A DNA stretch of 64,000 bases, from NCBI GenBank assembly GCA_903875605.1, contig CAIQWT010000007.1:62001-126000 (forward strand). Direction: 5' to 3'. The stretch's first letter is position 1; each line of letters begins with the position of its first letter. Below are positions 1 through 12,447 of the stretch, piece by piece. The position numbers were made by a program, and so were the translations under genes. Under the pieces are notes generated by a model. The model had not been told where the DNA came from. It did not search any database and was given only the letters and a program-made list of their open reading frames with translations. This DNA comes from an uncultured Geobacteraceae bacterium (GTDB taxonomy: Bacteria > Desulfobacterota > Desulfuromonadia > Geobacterales > Pseudopelobacteraceae).

Positions 1-276
1 TCCAAGTTTGTAGCCACGTTCTGCTGCCAGACCGGCCACATGAGCCAGTAGCTTTAAGCTGTCGGCTCCCTTGTATGCCGGATCAGTGTCTGGGAAGTGC
101 CTGCCGATATCTCCTTCGCCAATTGCACCCAAAATACCATCGGCAATGGCATGCAGCAGTACGTCAGCATCGGAATGCCCTAGCAGTCCCTTCTCCCACG
201 GAATATCGACTCCGCCCATAATGAGTTTTCGTCCTTCAACTAACCGATGGACATCATAACCGTGCCCTATGCGCAT
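1..276 (-). CDS. ispF: 2-C-methyl-D-erythritol 2,4-cyclodiphosphate synthase, 3' end outside window
   Basis: This enzyme of the non-mevalonate isoprenoid pathway cyclises CDP-methylerythritol 2-phosphate to the 2,4-cyclodiphosphate and releases CMP. The first 92 codons are visible, roughly the first 58 percent of a family member of about 159 residues. The N-terminus [12 protein letters not shown] carries the family's metal-binding Asp8-x-His10, and [15 protein letters not shown] follows, as expected. A GGAGAG ribosome-binding site precedes the ATG. The gene lies downstream of rmuC on the same strand with a 64-nt gap. It is cut only by the window edge; no damage is seen. Confidence 0.95.
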   Translation of the reverse strand, partial: MRIGHGYDVHRLVEGRKLIMGGVDIPWEKGLLGHSDADVLLHAIADGILGAIGEGDIGRHFPDTDPAYKGADSLKLLAHVAGLAAERGYKLG

Positions 277-340
277 AAATTTCTCTCCTGATATCTCATC
301 ATTGTCTTACTGCAATTATGCGGATTACGCACCGCATTGG

Positions 341-2083
341 TCAAATACTCTCTGGCTGATACGCTTCCTCAGCTGCTTCTTCATCGTCATCTCCAGGCAG
401 ACTAATCGGAAGTAAAGCGGTAACTTCTCCGGCGGGTAGTTCCTGAACGTCTTTGAGTTTCCTCCCGACGGCTCTTGACCTCATTTTTGCCTTCTCGATT
501 GTGTCAGAGGCCTGGTGCAGTTTTTTCTGTACTGCATCAAGAACATCACCATATTTCGTCCATTCTGTTTTAACCGCCGCAAGCAGGTTCCATACTTCAC
601 TGGAACGCTTTTGGATCGCAAGCGTACGGAAACCCATCTGAAGGCTGTTCAATATAGACCAGAGCGTCGTCGGACCGGCAATTACCACGCGGCATTCTCT
701 CTGAATTGTCTCAGTAAGACCGGTCCTGCGGATAACTTCTGCAAAGAGACCTTCAATTGGCAGGAACAGAATACCAAAATCTGTCGTGTCGGGTGGATTT
801 AGATACTTGGAGCTGATATCATTTGCACAAGCCTTGACCCTGCTCTCCAGCTGCTTGCCTGCTGCTTCCACACCTTCGATGTCTGCTCTCTCTTGCGCCT
901 CTATCAGACGTTGGTAGTCTTCTATCGGGAACTTGGCATCAATCGGCAGCCAGACCGTTTCATCCCGATCAGTGCCTTGTCCTGGCAGCTTTACCGCAAA
1001 TTCAACGCGTTCACCGCCACCCTTTGTGGCAACGTTAGTGGCGAACTGATCCGGATTAAGAACCTGCTCCAGCAATGCTCCAAGCTGTACTTCACCCCAT
1101 GTCCCACGCGTCTTAACATTTGTCAGCACTTTTTTAAGATCACCTACACCCGTGGCAAGAGATTGCATCTCCCCAAGCCCTTTGTGTACCAGTTCCAGGC
1201 GCTCACTTACTTGTTTGAATGATTCGCCCAGACGTTTTTCCAAGGTTCCCTGGAGTTTTTCATCGACTGTCTGCCGCATCTGTTCAAGCTGCTTGGCGTT
1301 GTCGGTCTGCATACTCTGAAGTTTTGCTTCTACAGTAACTCTGACCGCTTCCAGTTTTTTCTCATTTGATTCTGAAAGATTCCCTATCGCTAACGACATT
1401 GCTTCCAATTGAACCTTCTGGAGATTAGCCAACTCACCCATGGTATTAGTCGTGGCTTCCGTAATTCCCTTGAGTGCCGCGATGACCTCTTCACGCAGCT
1501 GTTTAGCACCGACCGCAGACTCTGTTCTGATCCCATCTAGCTTCTCGCCACTGCTCTTTGTTAGTGAAGCAATCTGTCCGGAAAAAGACTCGAGCTGGGC
1601 TTTTTCAGCGACAGACAAATCAATCATCGTCTTTGCCATGGTCTCCGAAATGCTTTTAAGAGTTGTCACTACTTCTTCACGTAGCTGTTTAGCACCGGTA
1701 GAGGACTCGGCACGAACAGCATCCAGCTGCTCTGTACTTGCTTTAGCAAAAGAGGCAAGCTGTCCGGAGAAGGTTTCCAGTTGTCCTTTTTGAACCCCGG
1801 CAACATCTGATATCCGTTGAGTCACCGATTCGCTGAATGTTTTAAATGCTTCCGTTAGCTCCTGGCGCTGCTCTCTTGTCGTTTTTCCCAATTCGTCCCG
1901 ACTCTGGGCAATTTCCTCCCTAACTGCTCTTTCAGTCCTTTCCTGCGCTTTCTCTAAAGAATCAAGCCGGGATGGAAGCGCCGATAGGGTGTCTGAATGA
2001 GATGTTTTTTTCAGGAGAATGACAACGAGAGTCACAATGATGACTAATATCGCCAGAGTCACGAACAGCAGTATATTGGTCAT
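341..2083 (-). CDS. rmuC: RmuC family protein (DNA recombination-associated nuclease-like)
   Basis: RmuC proteins are membrane-anchored, coiled-coil proteins with a restriction-endonuclease-like fold. They are linked to limiting DNA inversions at short repeats; the exact biochemical role is not settled. The 580-residue product has one N-terminal membrane helix (about residues 4-24) and then a long coiled coil to about residue 300. Within the coiled coil a block of about 58 residues (QLESFSGQ...GAKQLREEV) is repeated, with a third diverged copy, suggesting internal duplication. The conserved RmuC domain follows, with the motif GTWGEVQLGALLEQVL. The C-terminus is acidic. GGGAGG precedes the ATG. 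The gene follows gpsA after a hairpin, so it probably has its own promoter in 2084-2177. Confidence 0.93.
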   Translation of the reverse strand: MTNILLFVTLAILVIIVTLVVILLKKTSHSDTLSALPSRLDSLEKAQERTERAVREEIAQSRDELGKTTREQRQELTEAFKTFSESVTQRISDVAGVQKGQLETFSGQLASFAKASTEQLDAVRAESSTGAKQLREEVVTTLKSISETMAKTMIDLSVAEKAQLESFSGQIASLTKSSGEKLDGIRTESAVGAKQLREEVIAALKGITEATTNTMGELANLQKVQLEAMSLAIGNLSESNEKKLEAVRVTVEAKLQSMQTDNAKQLEQMRQTVDEKLQGTLEKRLGESFKQVSERLELVHKGLGEMQSLATGVGDLKKVLTNVKTRGTWGEVQLGALLEQVLNPDQFATNVATKGGGERVEFAVKLPGQGTDRDETVWLPIDAKFPIEDYQRLIEAQERADIEGVEAAGKQLESRVKACANDISSKYLNPPDTTDFGILFLPIEGLFAEVIRRTGLTETIQRECRVVIAGPTTLWSILNSLQMGFRTLAIQKRSSEVWNLLAAVKTEWTKYGDVLDAVQKKLHQASDTIEKAKMRSRAVGRKLKDVQELPAGEVTALLPISLPGDDDEEAAEEAYQPESI

Positions 2084-2177
2084 TATAGACCTCCCATAGA
2101 TTTACTTTTATGAAACTGGAACGCAATGGAACTACTTGTTTCGTTAAACTCAAGAGCCATATCGAATAGACTAAACA

Positions 2178-2202
2178 GCCCGATTTGCTGTAGCAATCGG
2201 GC
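2178..2202 (-). terminator. Hairpin after gpsA, probable terminator
   Basis: An 8-bp perfect stem (GCCCGATT at 2178-2185 pairs with AATCGGGC at 2195-2202) lies downstream of the gpsA stop. On the minus strand it is followed by a short T-rich stretch (TGTTTAGT). The T tract is weak, so termination may be partial. The rest of 2084-2317 shows no gene; it should hold the rmuC promoter, which I could not place with confidence. Confidence 0.5.
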
Positions 2203-2317
2203 CGGGTTCAACATAATATTTTCTGAAGGTCTGTCGTGTCATATCCATGATATGAGTATTTTTCCCACCGACAGGTTGTATATAAAGTAGTGCTGCAGTA
2301 CAAGATAATCAGGCTTG

Positions 2318-3358
2318 CTATCCTTCAGCCCTCAGATCACGAGCCATAAGCTCTATCACCGCCTGACGGGCCGGTTTGTCTTCGTGCAGAATCTGGTAGG
2401 TCTTCTCGACAATAGGCATCTCTACTCCAAGGCGGCGGGAGAGAAGGAAGACCGACTCGGAGCTCTTAACACCTTCTGCCACCATACGCATCTCGGCTAA
2501 GATGTCGGCCAATTTCATACCCTGTCCAAGCTTGAAACCAACCGTGCGATTACGTGAAAGATCACCGGTACACGTCAGCACCAGATCCCCCATTCCGGCC
2601 AGACCGGCAAAGGTGGCAGCTTGAGCACCCATAGCCTGACCCAGACGATTCATCTCGGCCAGACCTCTCGTGATCAGAGCCGCCCGGGCATTGTGGCCAA
2701 AACCAAGGCCGTCGCAGATCCCGGCGGCAATGGCGATAACATTTTTGACCGCGCCACCTAGTTCAACACCAACCACATCCGCATTGGTATAAACTCGAAG
2801 ACAAGGACAACTGAATGCTGCCTGAACACGTTGCGAGGCTGCAGCGCTGCGTGAAGCAGCAACAATCAAAGAAGGCAGTTCCTGGGCTACTTCACGGGCA
2901 AAGGTTGGGCCTGACAGAGCTACATAGCGCTCTAGGGCAGAATCACCAAGAATATCCCCACATATCTGAGAAACTGTCTGAAGAGTTTCGAGTTCAATCC
3001 CTTTGGAGGCATTCGCAATAATCGCATGTGGTGCTATAAACGAAGCAAGCTGTTTCAGCACACCACGCATAACCTGTACCGGCGTAACCAGTAGTACAAT
3101 GCTGCGTCCGGATACCGCCTCTTCCAGATCTCCCGTACACTCCAAAGTCGGGTGGAGGTTTATGCCCGGCAGATAGAGAGAGTTGGTGTGACTGGTATTA
3201 ATCTCGGCAACTAACTCAGGTTCATATGCCCAGAGTACAGTGTCATTGCCGTTGGCTGCCAAACGCCCGGCCAGCGCTGTTCCCCAACTACCGCCTCCGA
3301 TTACGGCAATCCGCTCGACATCACCAGTTGCGTCAGTCATCATATTCATCGTCATCAT
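2318..3358 (-). CDS. gpsA: NAD(P)-dependent glycerol-3-phosphate dehydrogenase
   Basis: It reduces dihydroxyacetone phosphate to sn-glycerol 3-phosphate for phospholipid synthesis in the cytoplasm. The N-terminal Rossmann motif GGGSWGTALAGRLA is clear. SGPTFAREV and the catalytic-lysine region GGAVKNVIAIAAGICDGLG follow, with the C-terminal substrate domain after them. The start is uncertain because a cluster of in-frame ATGs (3358, 3355, 3343, 3340) overlaps the end of the upstream gene. I chose 3358 because AGGAAGAG lies just before it, giving 346 residues; starting at 3340 gives 340. Overlap with the upstream helical-repeat gene suggests translational coupling and an operon reaching back to gyrA. 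Confidence 0.93.
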   Translation of the reverse strand: MMTMNMMTDATGDVERIAVIGGGSWGTALAGRLAANGNDTVLWAYEPELVAEINTSHTNSLYLPGINLHPTLECTGDLEEAVSGRSIVLLVTPVQVMRGVLKQLASFIAPHAIIANASKGIELETLQTVSQICGDILGDSALERYVALSGPTFAREVAQELPSLIVAASRSAAASQRVQAAFSCPCLRVYTNADVVGVELGGAVKNVIAIAAGICDGLGFGHNARAALITRGLAEMNRLGQAMGAQAATFAGLAGMGDLVLTCTGDLSRNRTVGFKLGQGMKLADILAEMRMVAEGVKSSESVFLLSRRLGVEMPIVEKTYQILHEDKPARQAVIELMARDLRAEG

Positions 3359-4922
3359 ACTCTTCCTCCAGACGCGGATCATACCCTTCAGCCAATGTCT
3401 GCCTGGCTGCATCCACACTGTCAAGCAGCAACCGCCGCACAAACGGGTGGCGACAATCGGGTAAAAAACCACCAACCAGACTGAGCGCAGTGGCAAGAGT
3501 CTTCTGTACAGCACTTTCGTCACTTTCGAGCTGCTGTAGATAATCAGCAGTGAGCAGCAACCTCTTAATTATATCGGCACGGCGAGGCACAATAAGCTCA
3601 TCACAACAGCGCGAAATTTCATTCTCAAGGGCTTCTGACAACACTGATTCTGGGCCGCCATCCGCTTCAAGTGCAATGAAGCGATCTGCAACGTCATACA
3701 GTGCCGTTTCTGTTAATACCCATCCTTCTAAACCTGGTTCATCAAGTAGTTCGTCGCTGCTGGCAACATAACCCGGGATTTTTTCAACGATATCTTCAAG
3801 ATGTTTGAGTTTAAAGCGGGGAATGTATGCTTCTGGTTTTAGAGTGTCAGGGCGGAAAAGACGCATATCAACATAGAAGTCCGGCGGGAGATAAAAGCCC
3901 GCTTCGCGGCTTAAATGGAGAGCATCGCGCAGTGAGGCCAGTGCATAGTCGGGTTCAACAGGTGTAAGCATCTCACCACCAGCCACATCCTTCAGGATAT
4001 GGCTGTACTCCTTTTCATCTTTCATGCGATAGCTGATGGCATTCAGCATGCCGTCTGTCTCACCGGTAAGGATCAGCATAGCTGCAAAAGCATGATCATC
4101 AAGCCGCCATGAAAACCAGAGAGTACGGGAACCGTAAAAGTCGACCGGACCGGCGTATACTTCGTGAAATGGGAGCGGTTGCTGGAAAGTATGGGGAAGT
4201 TCAACGACTTCACGGATACCAGTAAAAGAAAGCCGACGGATACTCCGGCCGATCATATCTGCCAGATCCCCTTCAAAACGCACTTCCGCACGGTTCAGAA
4301 CATCCAGGGCATATCCACTTCTGGTACGACCCAGAACACGAATCGCTTCGTGTACGATCTCCATCTTCTCAAATGAAAGCATAATTTCCAACAATGCAGC
4401 TGCTTCGGCAGAGGCGTTGTCGGCAAGGCGCTGCATCATCCGTATGCGGAATTCATCGGCAACATCCAAAAAACTATCTATAAAGCGTACCAGACCACGA
4501 TCTCCGTCGCTAAGACAGTCGTCAACAAAACCTTCCATCGTTGGAGAACCATAGCCGGTCATTGAGGCAAATGGTGGTGCGGTTACATCGATACCACTGT
4601 CGTGCAGTACATCCAACAGGGCCAGCTTGCCATCCTCTTCTAAATCTTTTCGCTGCAATGTTATCTGGATCAGCTGATCCATCCACGCAGAGGCATCAAA
4701 AAAATCCAGCATGCAGGTGTAGCGATAAATTGCCGTACCATTCTGTTCCCGCCAGAGCTTACGCACCAAGGGTGAGAGCGCACGTTTCCCGGATTTTTGC
4801 AGACGTCTGCCGATTCGCTCCATCTGCTCACCGGTCAGATCATCCCGCTTGAGAAAGTCCAGTAGCCGATTGATACGGCGACGCTCTCTCATTGTTTTGT
4901 CAATCTTTAGGACCAGAGTCAT
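3333..4922 (-). CDS. Unrecognised helical-repeat (HEAT-like) protein, gyrA-linked
   Basis: I do not recognise a named family. The 529-residue product is soluble, with no signal peptide or membrane helix. Its first 240 or so residues look like tandem antiparallel helices of HEAT type (for example LLEIMLSFEKMEIVHEAIRVLGRTRSGYALDVLNRA), a scaffold fold. The middle part is mixed alpha/beta (FYGSRTLWFSWRLDDHAFAAMLILTGETDG). The C-terminus ends in an acidic tail (EEEYDDDEYDD). Its ATG overlaps the gyrA stop by one base (TAATG), so it is translationally coupled to gyrA; an alternative ATG is at 4892. The 3' end overlaps gpsA. Function is unknown. Confidence 0.8.
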   Translation of the reverse strand: MTLVLKIDKTMRERRRINRLLDFLKRDDLTGEQMERIGRRLQKSGKRALSPLVRKLWREQNGTAIYRYTCMLDFFDASAWMDQLIQITLQRKDLEEDGKLALLDVLHDSGIDVTAPPFASMTGYGSPTMEGFVDDCLSDGDRGLVRFIDSFLDVADEFRIRMMQRLADNASAEAAALLEIMLSFEKMEIVHEAIRVLGRTRSGYALDVLNRAEVRFEGDLADMIGRSIRRLSFTGIREVVELPHTFQQPLPFHEVYAGPVDFYGSRTLWFSWRLDDHAFAAMLILTGETDGMLNAISYRMKDEKEYSHILKDVAGGEMLTPVEPDYALASLRDALHLSREAGFYLPPDFYVDMRLFRPDTLKPEAYIPRFKLKHLEDIVEKIPGYVASSDELLDEPGLEGWVLTETALYDVADRFIALEADGGPESVLSEALENEISRCCDELIVPRRADIIKRLLLTADYLQQLESDESAVQKTLATALSLVGGFLPDCRHPFVRRLLLDSVDAARQTLAEGYDPRLEEEYDDDEYDD

Positions 4923-7486
4923 TATCCTTCCGTTTCTTCAGTCCCTTCTTCCTGGCTGTCATCACCCTCGTCTTCATCCTTCTCAGCCAGACGGGCAACA
5001 GCTACAACTTTTTCGTTTTCCTCTGTGTTCATAAGGGTGACACCCTGGGTATTACGGCCAATAACCGAGAAACCCGAGACCGGTACCCTCAGAATTTTAC
5101 CCTGATCAGTGATGACCATCAGGTCGTGGTCGTCAGCTACCTGCATGACATTCACAACAGAGCCGTTACGCTCTGTTGTTTTGATTGTTATAATCCCCTT
5201 GCCGCCACGTGACTGATCACGATATTCGTCAAGGTCGGTACGTTTGCCATAGCCGTTTTCACAGACGGTGAAGATCGTAGAGCCGAGGGCCGTATTGTCA
5301 ACAATCTCCATACCGATAACACGGTCTTCCTTGCCAAGATTCATGCCGCGAACTCCACGAGTTACACGTCCCATTGGCCGAACATCCTCTTCATTGAAAC
5401 GGATGGCTTTGCCATTCCGTGAAGCAAGGAAAATATCCTTGGTTCCATCGGTAAGAGCCACTGAGATAAGTTTATCACCGTCGTCCAGATTTACAGCAAT
5501 AATTCCGCCGACACGGACATTTGAATAATCAACAAGAGAGGTCTTTTTAACAACCCCGTTCTGAGTGGCCATAAAGAGGTAGGTGTTCTCGCTGAACTCC
5601 TTGACCGGGAGAATAGTGGTGATCTTTTCGCCGGCCGATACGTTGACCAGATTGACAACCGCTTTCCCTTTAGTCGTGCGACTCCCCTCCGGAATTTCGT
5701 AAACCTTGAGCCAGTACATGCGCCCGGCATCAGTGAAGCAGAGCAGGTAGTCTTTGGTCGAAGCGATGAATAACTGCTCGACGAAATCCTCTTCTTTGGT
5801 CTTCATACCGGTTTTACCCTTGCCGCCACGACGCTGTGAACGGTACAGATCGACAGCGCTACGCTTGATGTAGCCGGTGTGGGAAATGGTGACAACCATC
5901 TCTTCGTCTTCAATAGTATCTTCACGCGATATATCGGCACTCTTGTCTGCAATCTCGGAGCGGCGCTTGTCACCAAAGCGGTCACGGATTTCGGTCAGTT
6001 CGCCGACGATAATCTTTAGAATTTCAGTGTCTGACGCCAGGATTTCCCGCAAACGGGCGATCAGCTTCATAATCTCTTCATACTCGGCGATGATCTTGTC
6101 CCGTTCAAGGCCGGTCAGGCGCTGTAAGCGCATCTCCAAAATTGCTTGAGCCTGAATTTCGGAGAGCTGTACAGAATTTTCAAAACCAACCGGGCGTGGC
6201 AGGTTGAGCCGCGTCAGGAATTCTGCATCAGCAAACTTACCCTCCATCAGGCCCACTTTGGCCTCTGGAGGAGTTTTTGACTCCCGTATCATCTCGATTA
6301 CAGCATCCAGCCAGTCCAGCGCAATCTTGAGACCTTCCAGGATATGGGCTCGGGCCAGCGCCTTCTTCAATTCAAAGTTGGTGCGGCGAGTGACAACTTC
6401 GCAGCGGTGCTCAACAAAACAGTCCATCATCTCTCGCAGAGTAAGTACACGGGGACGATTGTGGACAATAGCCAGCATGATGATGCCGAAAGACACCTGC
6501 AACTGGGACTGCTTGTAAAGCTGATTAAGGAGCACCTCAGCATTTTCGTCCCGCTTGACCTCAATAACGATCCGCATCCCTTGTCTGTCTGACTCGTCGC
6601 GGATTTCCGTAATCCCTTCAACCTTCTTTTCCTTGACTAATTCGGCGATTTTCTCGATCAGACGAGCCTTGTTGACCTGATATGGAAGCTCGGTAACGAT
6701 GATCGCCTGACGCTCGGAGCGTTTGGAAGCCTCAACATGCGCTTTTGCCCGGATCTGGATGATACCGCGTCCGGTACTGTACGCATCTCTGATGCCCTGA
6801 CGGCCGTATATGGTGGCCCCAGTCGGGAAATCCGGTCCGGGGACCATTTCCAGTAACTCCTCAAAGCCGATATCAGGGTTATGAATAACCGAGATGATGC
6901 CGTCAATTATTTCGCCTATGTTGTGTGGTGGTATGTTGGTTGCCATGCCAACCGCAATGCCGGTCGAGCCATTGATCAGCAGGTTGGGGAATTTAGCCGG
7001 CAGTACCGTCGGCTCCAGCATCTCCTCGTTGTAGTTAGGAACCATGTTGACGGTTTCTTTGTCCAGATCGGTCAGCAGTTCATGGGAAAGCTGACGCAGG
7101 CGGATTTCGGTATAACGCATCGCCGCAGGGCGGTCGCCATCCACCGAGCCAAAGTTACCCTGGCCATCCACCAACATGTAACGGAGGGAGAAGTCCTGGG
7201 CCATACGTACTATAGTGTCATAAGCTGCAGTATCACCATGTGGGTGATATTTACCGATAACATCACCGACAACACGAGCCGATTTTTTGTAGGGCTTGTT
7301 GTAGTCGTTGCTCATGTCGTACATGGCGTACAGACAGCGCCGGTGAACCGGCTTGAGGCCGTCACGGACATCAGGAAGAGCGCGGCCGATAATGACGGAC
7401 ATGGCGTAGTCCATATAGGAACGCTTCATCTCATCTTCAATATTAACTGATATCTTGTTTATTGGAATTTCTGTTGGGATATGCAT
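4922..7486 (-). CDS. gyrA: DNA gyrase subunit A
   Basis: This is the breakage-reunion subunit of gyrase, which introduces negative supercoils together with GyrB. The 854-residue product has the catalytic tyrosine in [10 protein letters not shown] (Tyr125). The quinolone-contact region [10 protein letters not shown] has Thr86 at the E. coli Ser83 position and Asp90 at the Asp87 position. The wrapping domain carries the GyrA box (QRRGGKG). The C-terminus ends in an acidic tail of Glu/Asp residues, as in many GyrA proteins. It follows gyrB after 105 nt and is coupled by a one-base overlap to the downstream helical-repeat gene. Confidence 0.98.
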   Translation of the reverse strand: MHIPTEIPINKISVNIEDEMKRSYMDYAMSVIIGRALPDVRDGLKPVHRRCLYAMYDMSNDYNKPYKKSARVVGDVIGKYHPHGDTAAYDTIVRMAQDFSLRYMLVDGQGNFGSVDGDRPAAMRYTEIRLRQLSHELLTDLDKETVNMVPNYNEEMLEPTVLPAKFPNLLINGSTGIAVGMATNIPPHNIGEIIDGIISVIHNPDIGFEELLEMVPGPDFPTGATIYGRQGIRDAYSTGRGIIQIRAKAHVEASKRSERQAIIVTELPYQVNKARLIEKIAELVKEKKVEGITEIRDESDRQGMRIVIEVKRDENAEVLLNQLYKQSQLQVSFGIIMLAIVHNRPRVLTLREMMDCFVEHRCEVVTRRTNFELKKALARAHILEGLKIALDWLDAVIEMIRESKTPPEAKVGLMEGKFADAEFLTRLNLPRPVGFENSVQLSEIQAQAILEMRLQRLTGLERDKIIAEYEEIMKLIARLREILASDTEILKIIVGELTEIRDRFGDKRRSEIADKSADISREDTIEDEEMVVTISHTGYIKRSAVDLYRSQRRGGKGKTGMKTKEEDFVEQLFIASTKDYLLCFTDAGRMYWLKVYEIPEGSRTTKGKAVVNLVNVSAGEKITTILPVKEFSENTYLFMATQNGVVKKTSLVDYSNVRVGGIIAVNLDDGDKLISVALTDGTKDIFLASRNGKAIRFNEEDVRPMGRVTRGVRGMNLGKEDRVIGMEIVDNTALGSTIFTVCENGYGKRTDLDEYRDQSRGGKGIITIKTTERNGSVVNVMQVADDHDLMVITDQGKILRVPVSGFSVIGRNTQGVTLMNTEENEKVVAVARLAEKDEDEGDDSQEEGTEETEG

Positions 7487-7546
7487 TGATACCTCGTATC
7501 TGCTCTTCTCATCAAATGGATCGAGAAAGTTATTGTAAAAACACTG

Positions 7547-7576
7547 ATTGGGGCCAAAAAAACATTAATTGGGGCC
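7547..7576. repeat. Two ATTGGGGCC direct repeats in the gyrB-gyrA gap
   Basis: The nonamer ATTGGGGCC occurs at 7547-7555 and again at 7568-7576, 21 bp apart (about two helical turns). The second copy runs into CCC, so GGGGCC (7550-7555) can also pair with GGCCCC (7573-7578) as a 6-bp stem. It could be an operator for gyrA or a weak intergenic hairpin; the sequence alone does not decide. The remaining 7487-7591 gap shows nothing else clear. Confidence 0.4.
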
Positions 7577-7591
7577 CCCTACAAAAATTGT

Positions 7592-11099
<3,508 letters not shown>

Positions 11100-11108
11100 C
11101 AGCCGCTT

Positions 11109-12230
11109 TTAAAGCCTCATCGGCATTATAACAGCAAGAAAACTTTCTGAATTTTCTGGAACAATAATTGAGGGAGAAAGTTCATCCTTGAATTTCATTT
11201 CAACATTATCTGTTTCTGCCACAGAAAGAACATCCAAGAGATAGCGGGCATTAAATCTAACCGAAATAGGTTCACCGGTATAATCTACATCCAACTCTTC
11301 CATGGCATCTCCCAATTCAGGATTACTGGAAGAAATTTTAATCCCACCGGCTGAAATTTCAAGCATGATTCCCTTGAATTTTTCGCTGGACAGGATAGCC
11401 ATACGGCGTACAGAATGGCTGAAATCTTCTTTATTTACGGTAACTACCTGTGTATTTGCAGTAGGAATTACGCGGTTGTAGTCTGGGAATTCCCCATCGA
11501 CAAGGCGCATGACCATATATGAATCGCCACGCTTAATAACTGCACTATTATCCATAAACCCAAACAACAGAGTCCCGCCCTCTTCATCGGTGATCTTTTT
11601 CATCTCGTAAACACCTTTTTTTGGCAGGATGACACCTTTCAAAAGTTCCTGCCCAACTGTTCCTTTGAGACTTCCAGAAGCTATAGAGAGACGATGCCCG
11701 TCTGTAGAAACCATTTTAAGGCCGCTACTTCCTTCTGAACTCACTTCAACTTTAAAAAATATGCCGTTAAGATTGTATTTAGTTTCATCGGTACATATAG
11801 CATAAGAAGTTCTTTCTATCATACCACGCAGTAGAGACGCTTCTATCTCAAAAAGATTTTCTTCCTTAACATCTGGAAAATAAGGAAATTCATCTGGTGA
11901 AAGCCCAACTATGTTGAATTGGACTTTACCACATTTTATTTCAACCCAATCGTTGTCCTTCGTTAAAAAGGATATTGGCTGATTTGGCAGTTCCTTTACA
12001 ATTTCATATAGTTTTTTTGCAGACACAGTAATTTTTCCTGTGGTTATTACTTCTGCTGAATAACTGCTTTTCATTCCTACTTCCAGGTCTGTTGCGGTGA
12101 CAAGTAGGTGTGTTTCGGTAGCTTCAAGGAGTACATTGGATAAAATCGGCATTGAAGTTCTTTTTTCAACGATCCCCTGAATTTTTTGTAATGACTTCAG
12201 GAATTGGTCTTTTTCAATTTTGAATTCCAT
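11109..12230 (-). CDS. dnaN: DNA polymerase III beta subunit (sliding clamp)
   Basis: The beta clamp encircles DNA and tethers polymerase III and many repair proteins. The 373-residue length fits three tandem clamp domains. Recognisable segments are the N-terminus MEFKIEKDQFLKSLQKIQGIVEKR, the central SYAICTDETKYNLNGIFF and STDGHRLS, and the C-terminal IIVPENSESFLAVIMPMRL, ending in the typical M-P-M-R-L. GGGAG precedes the ATG. It lies downstream of dnaA after a 217-nt gap that probably contains the replication origin. Confidence 0.98.
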   Translation of the reverse strand: MEFKIEKDQFLKSLQKIQGIVEKRTSMPILSNVLLEATETHLLVTATDLEVGMKSSYSAEVITTGKITVSAKKLYEIVKELPNQPISFLTKDNDWVEIKCGKVQFNIVGLSPDEFPYFPDVKEENLFEIEASLLRGMIERTSYAICTDETKYNLNGIFFKVEVSSEGSSGLKMVSTDGHRLSIASGSLKGTVGQELLKGVILPKKGVYEMKKITDEEGGTLLFGFMDNSAVIKRGDSYMVMRLVDGEFPDYNRVIPTANTQVVTVNKEDFSHSVRRMAILSSEKFKGIMLEISAGGIKISSSNPELGDAMEELDVDYTGEPISVRFNARYLLDVLSVAETDNVEMKFKDELSPSIIVPENSESFLAVIMPMRL

Positions 12231-12300
12231 TTATATCTCCCTTTTATTACTAAGAAGTATGTTTATTATATTTAAAAACTTAGTTGTATATTGTTGGTCC

Positions 12301-12439
12301 TGTTGAAACATGGGATAAACCAGTAACAACCTAATATTTAGAGTAAAATGTTTATCTATGGCTGTTGATACTTTCTTTCATATGTCCTACTTTTACACAC
12401 CTTATAATTTTATCAACCGTTATTCACATTATATCAACA
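12301..12439. other. oriC: Candidate replication origin (DnaA-box-like cluster)
   Basis: The 217-nt, AT-rich dnaN-dnaA gap (12231-12447) contains several sequences close to the DnaA box TTATCCACA. They are TTATCAACC (12410-12418), TTATTCACA (12420-12428) and ATATCAACA (12431-12439), spaced 10-11 bp apart on one face. Inverted GTTTCAACA (12301-12309) and TATCAACA (12363-12370) lie nearby. The dnaA-dnaN position and the gene-strand switch close by support an origin. None matches the E. coli consensus perfectly, so this is inferred from clustering and context. Confidence 0.6.
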
Positions 12440-12447
12440 GGTTTTCC

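Noticed and set aside
5200-7260. Threonine at the E. coli GyrA Ser83 position as a quinolone-resistance mutation
   Set aside because: Threonine or alanine is the natural residue here in many lineages, and the Asp at position 90 is unchanged.
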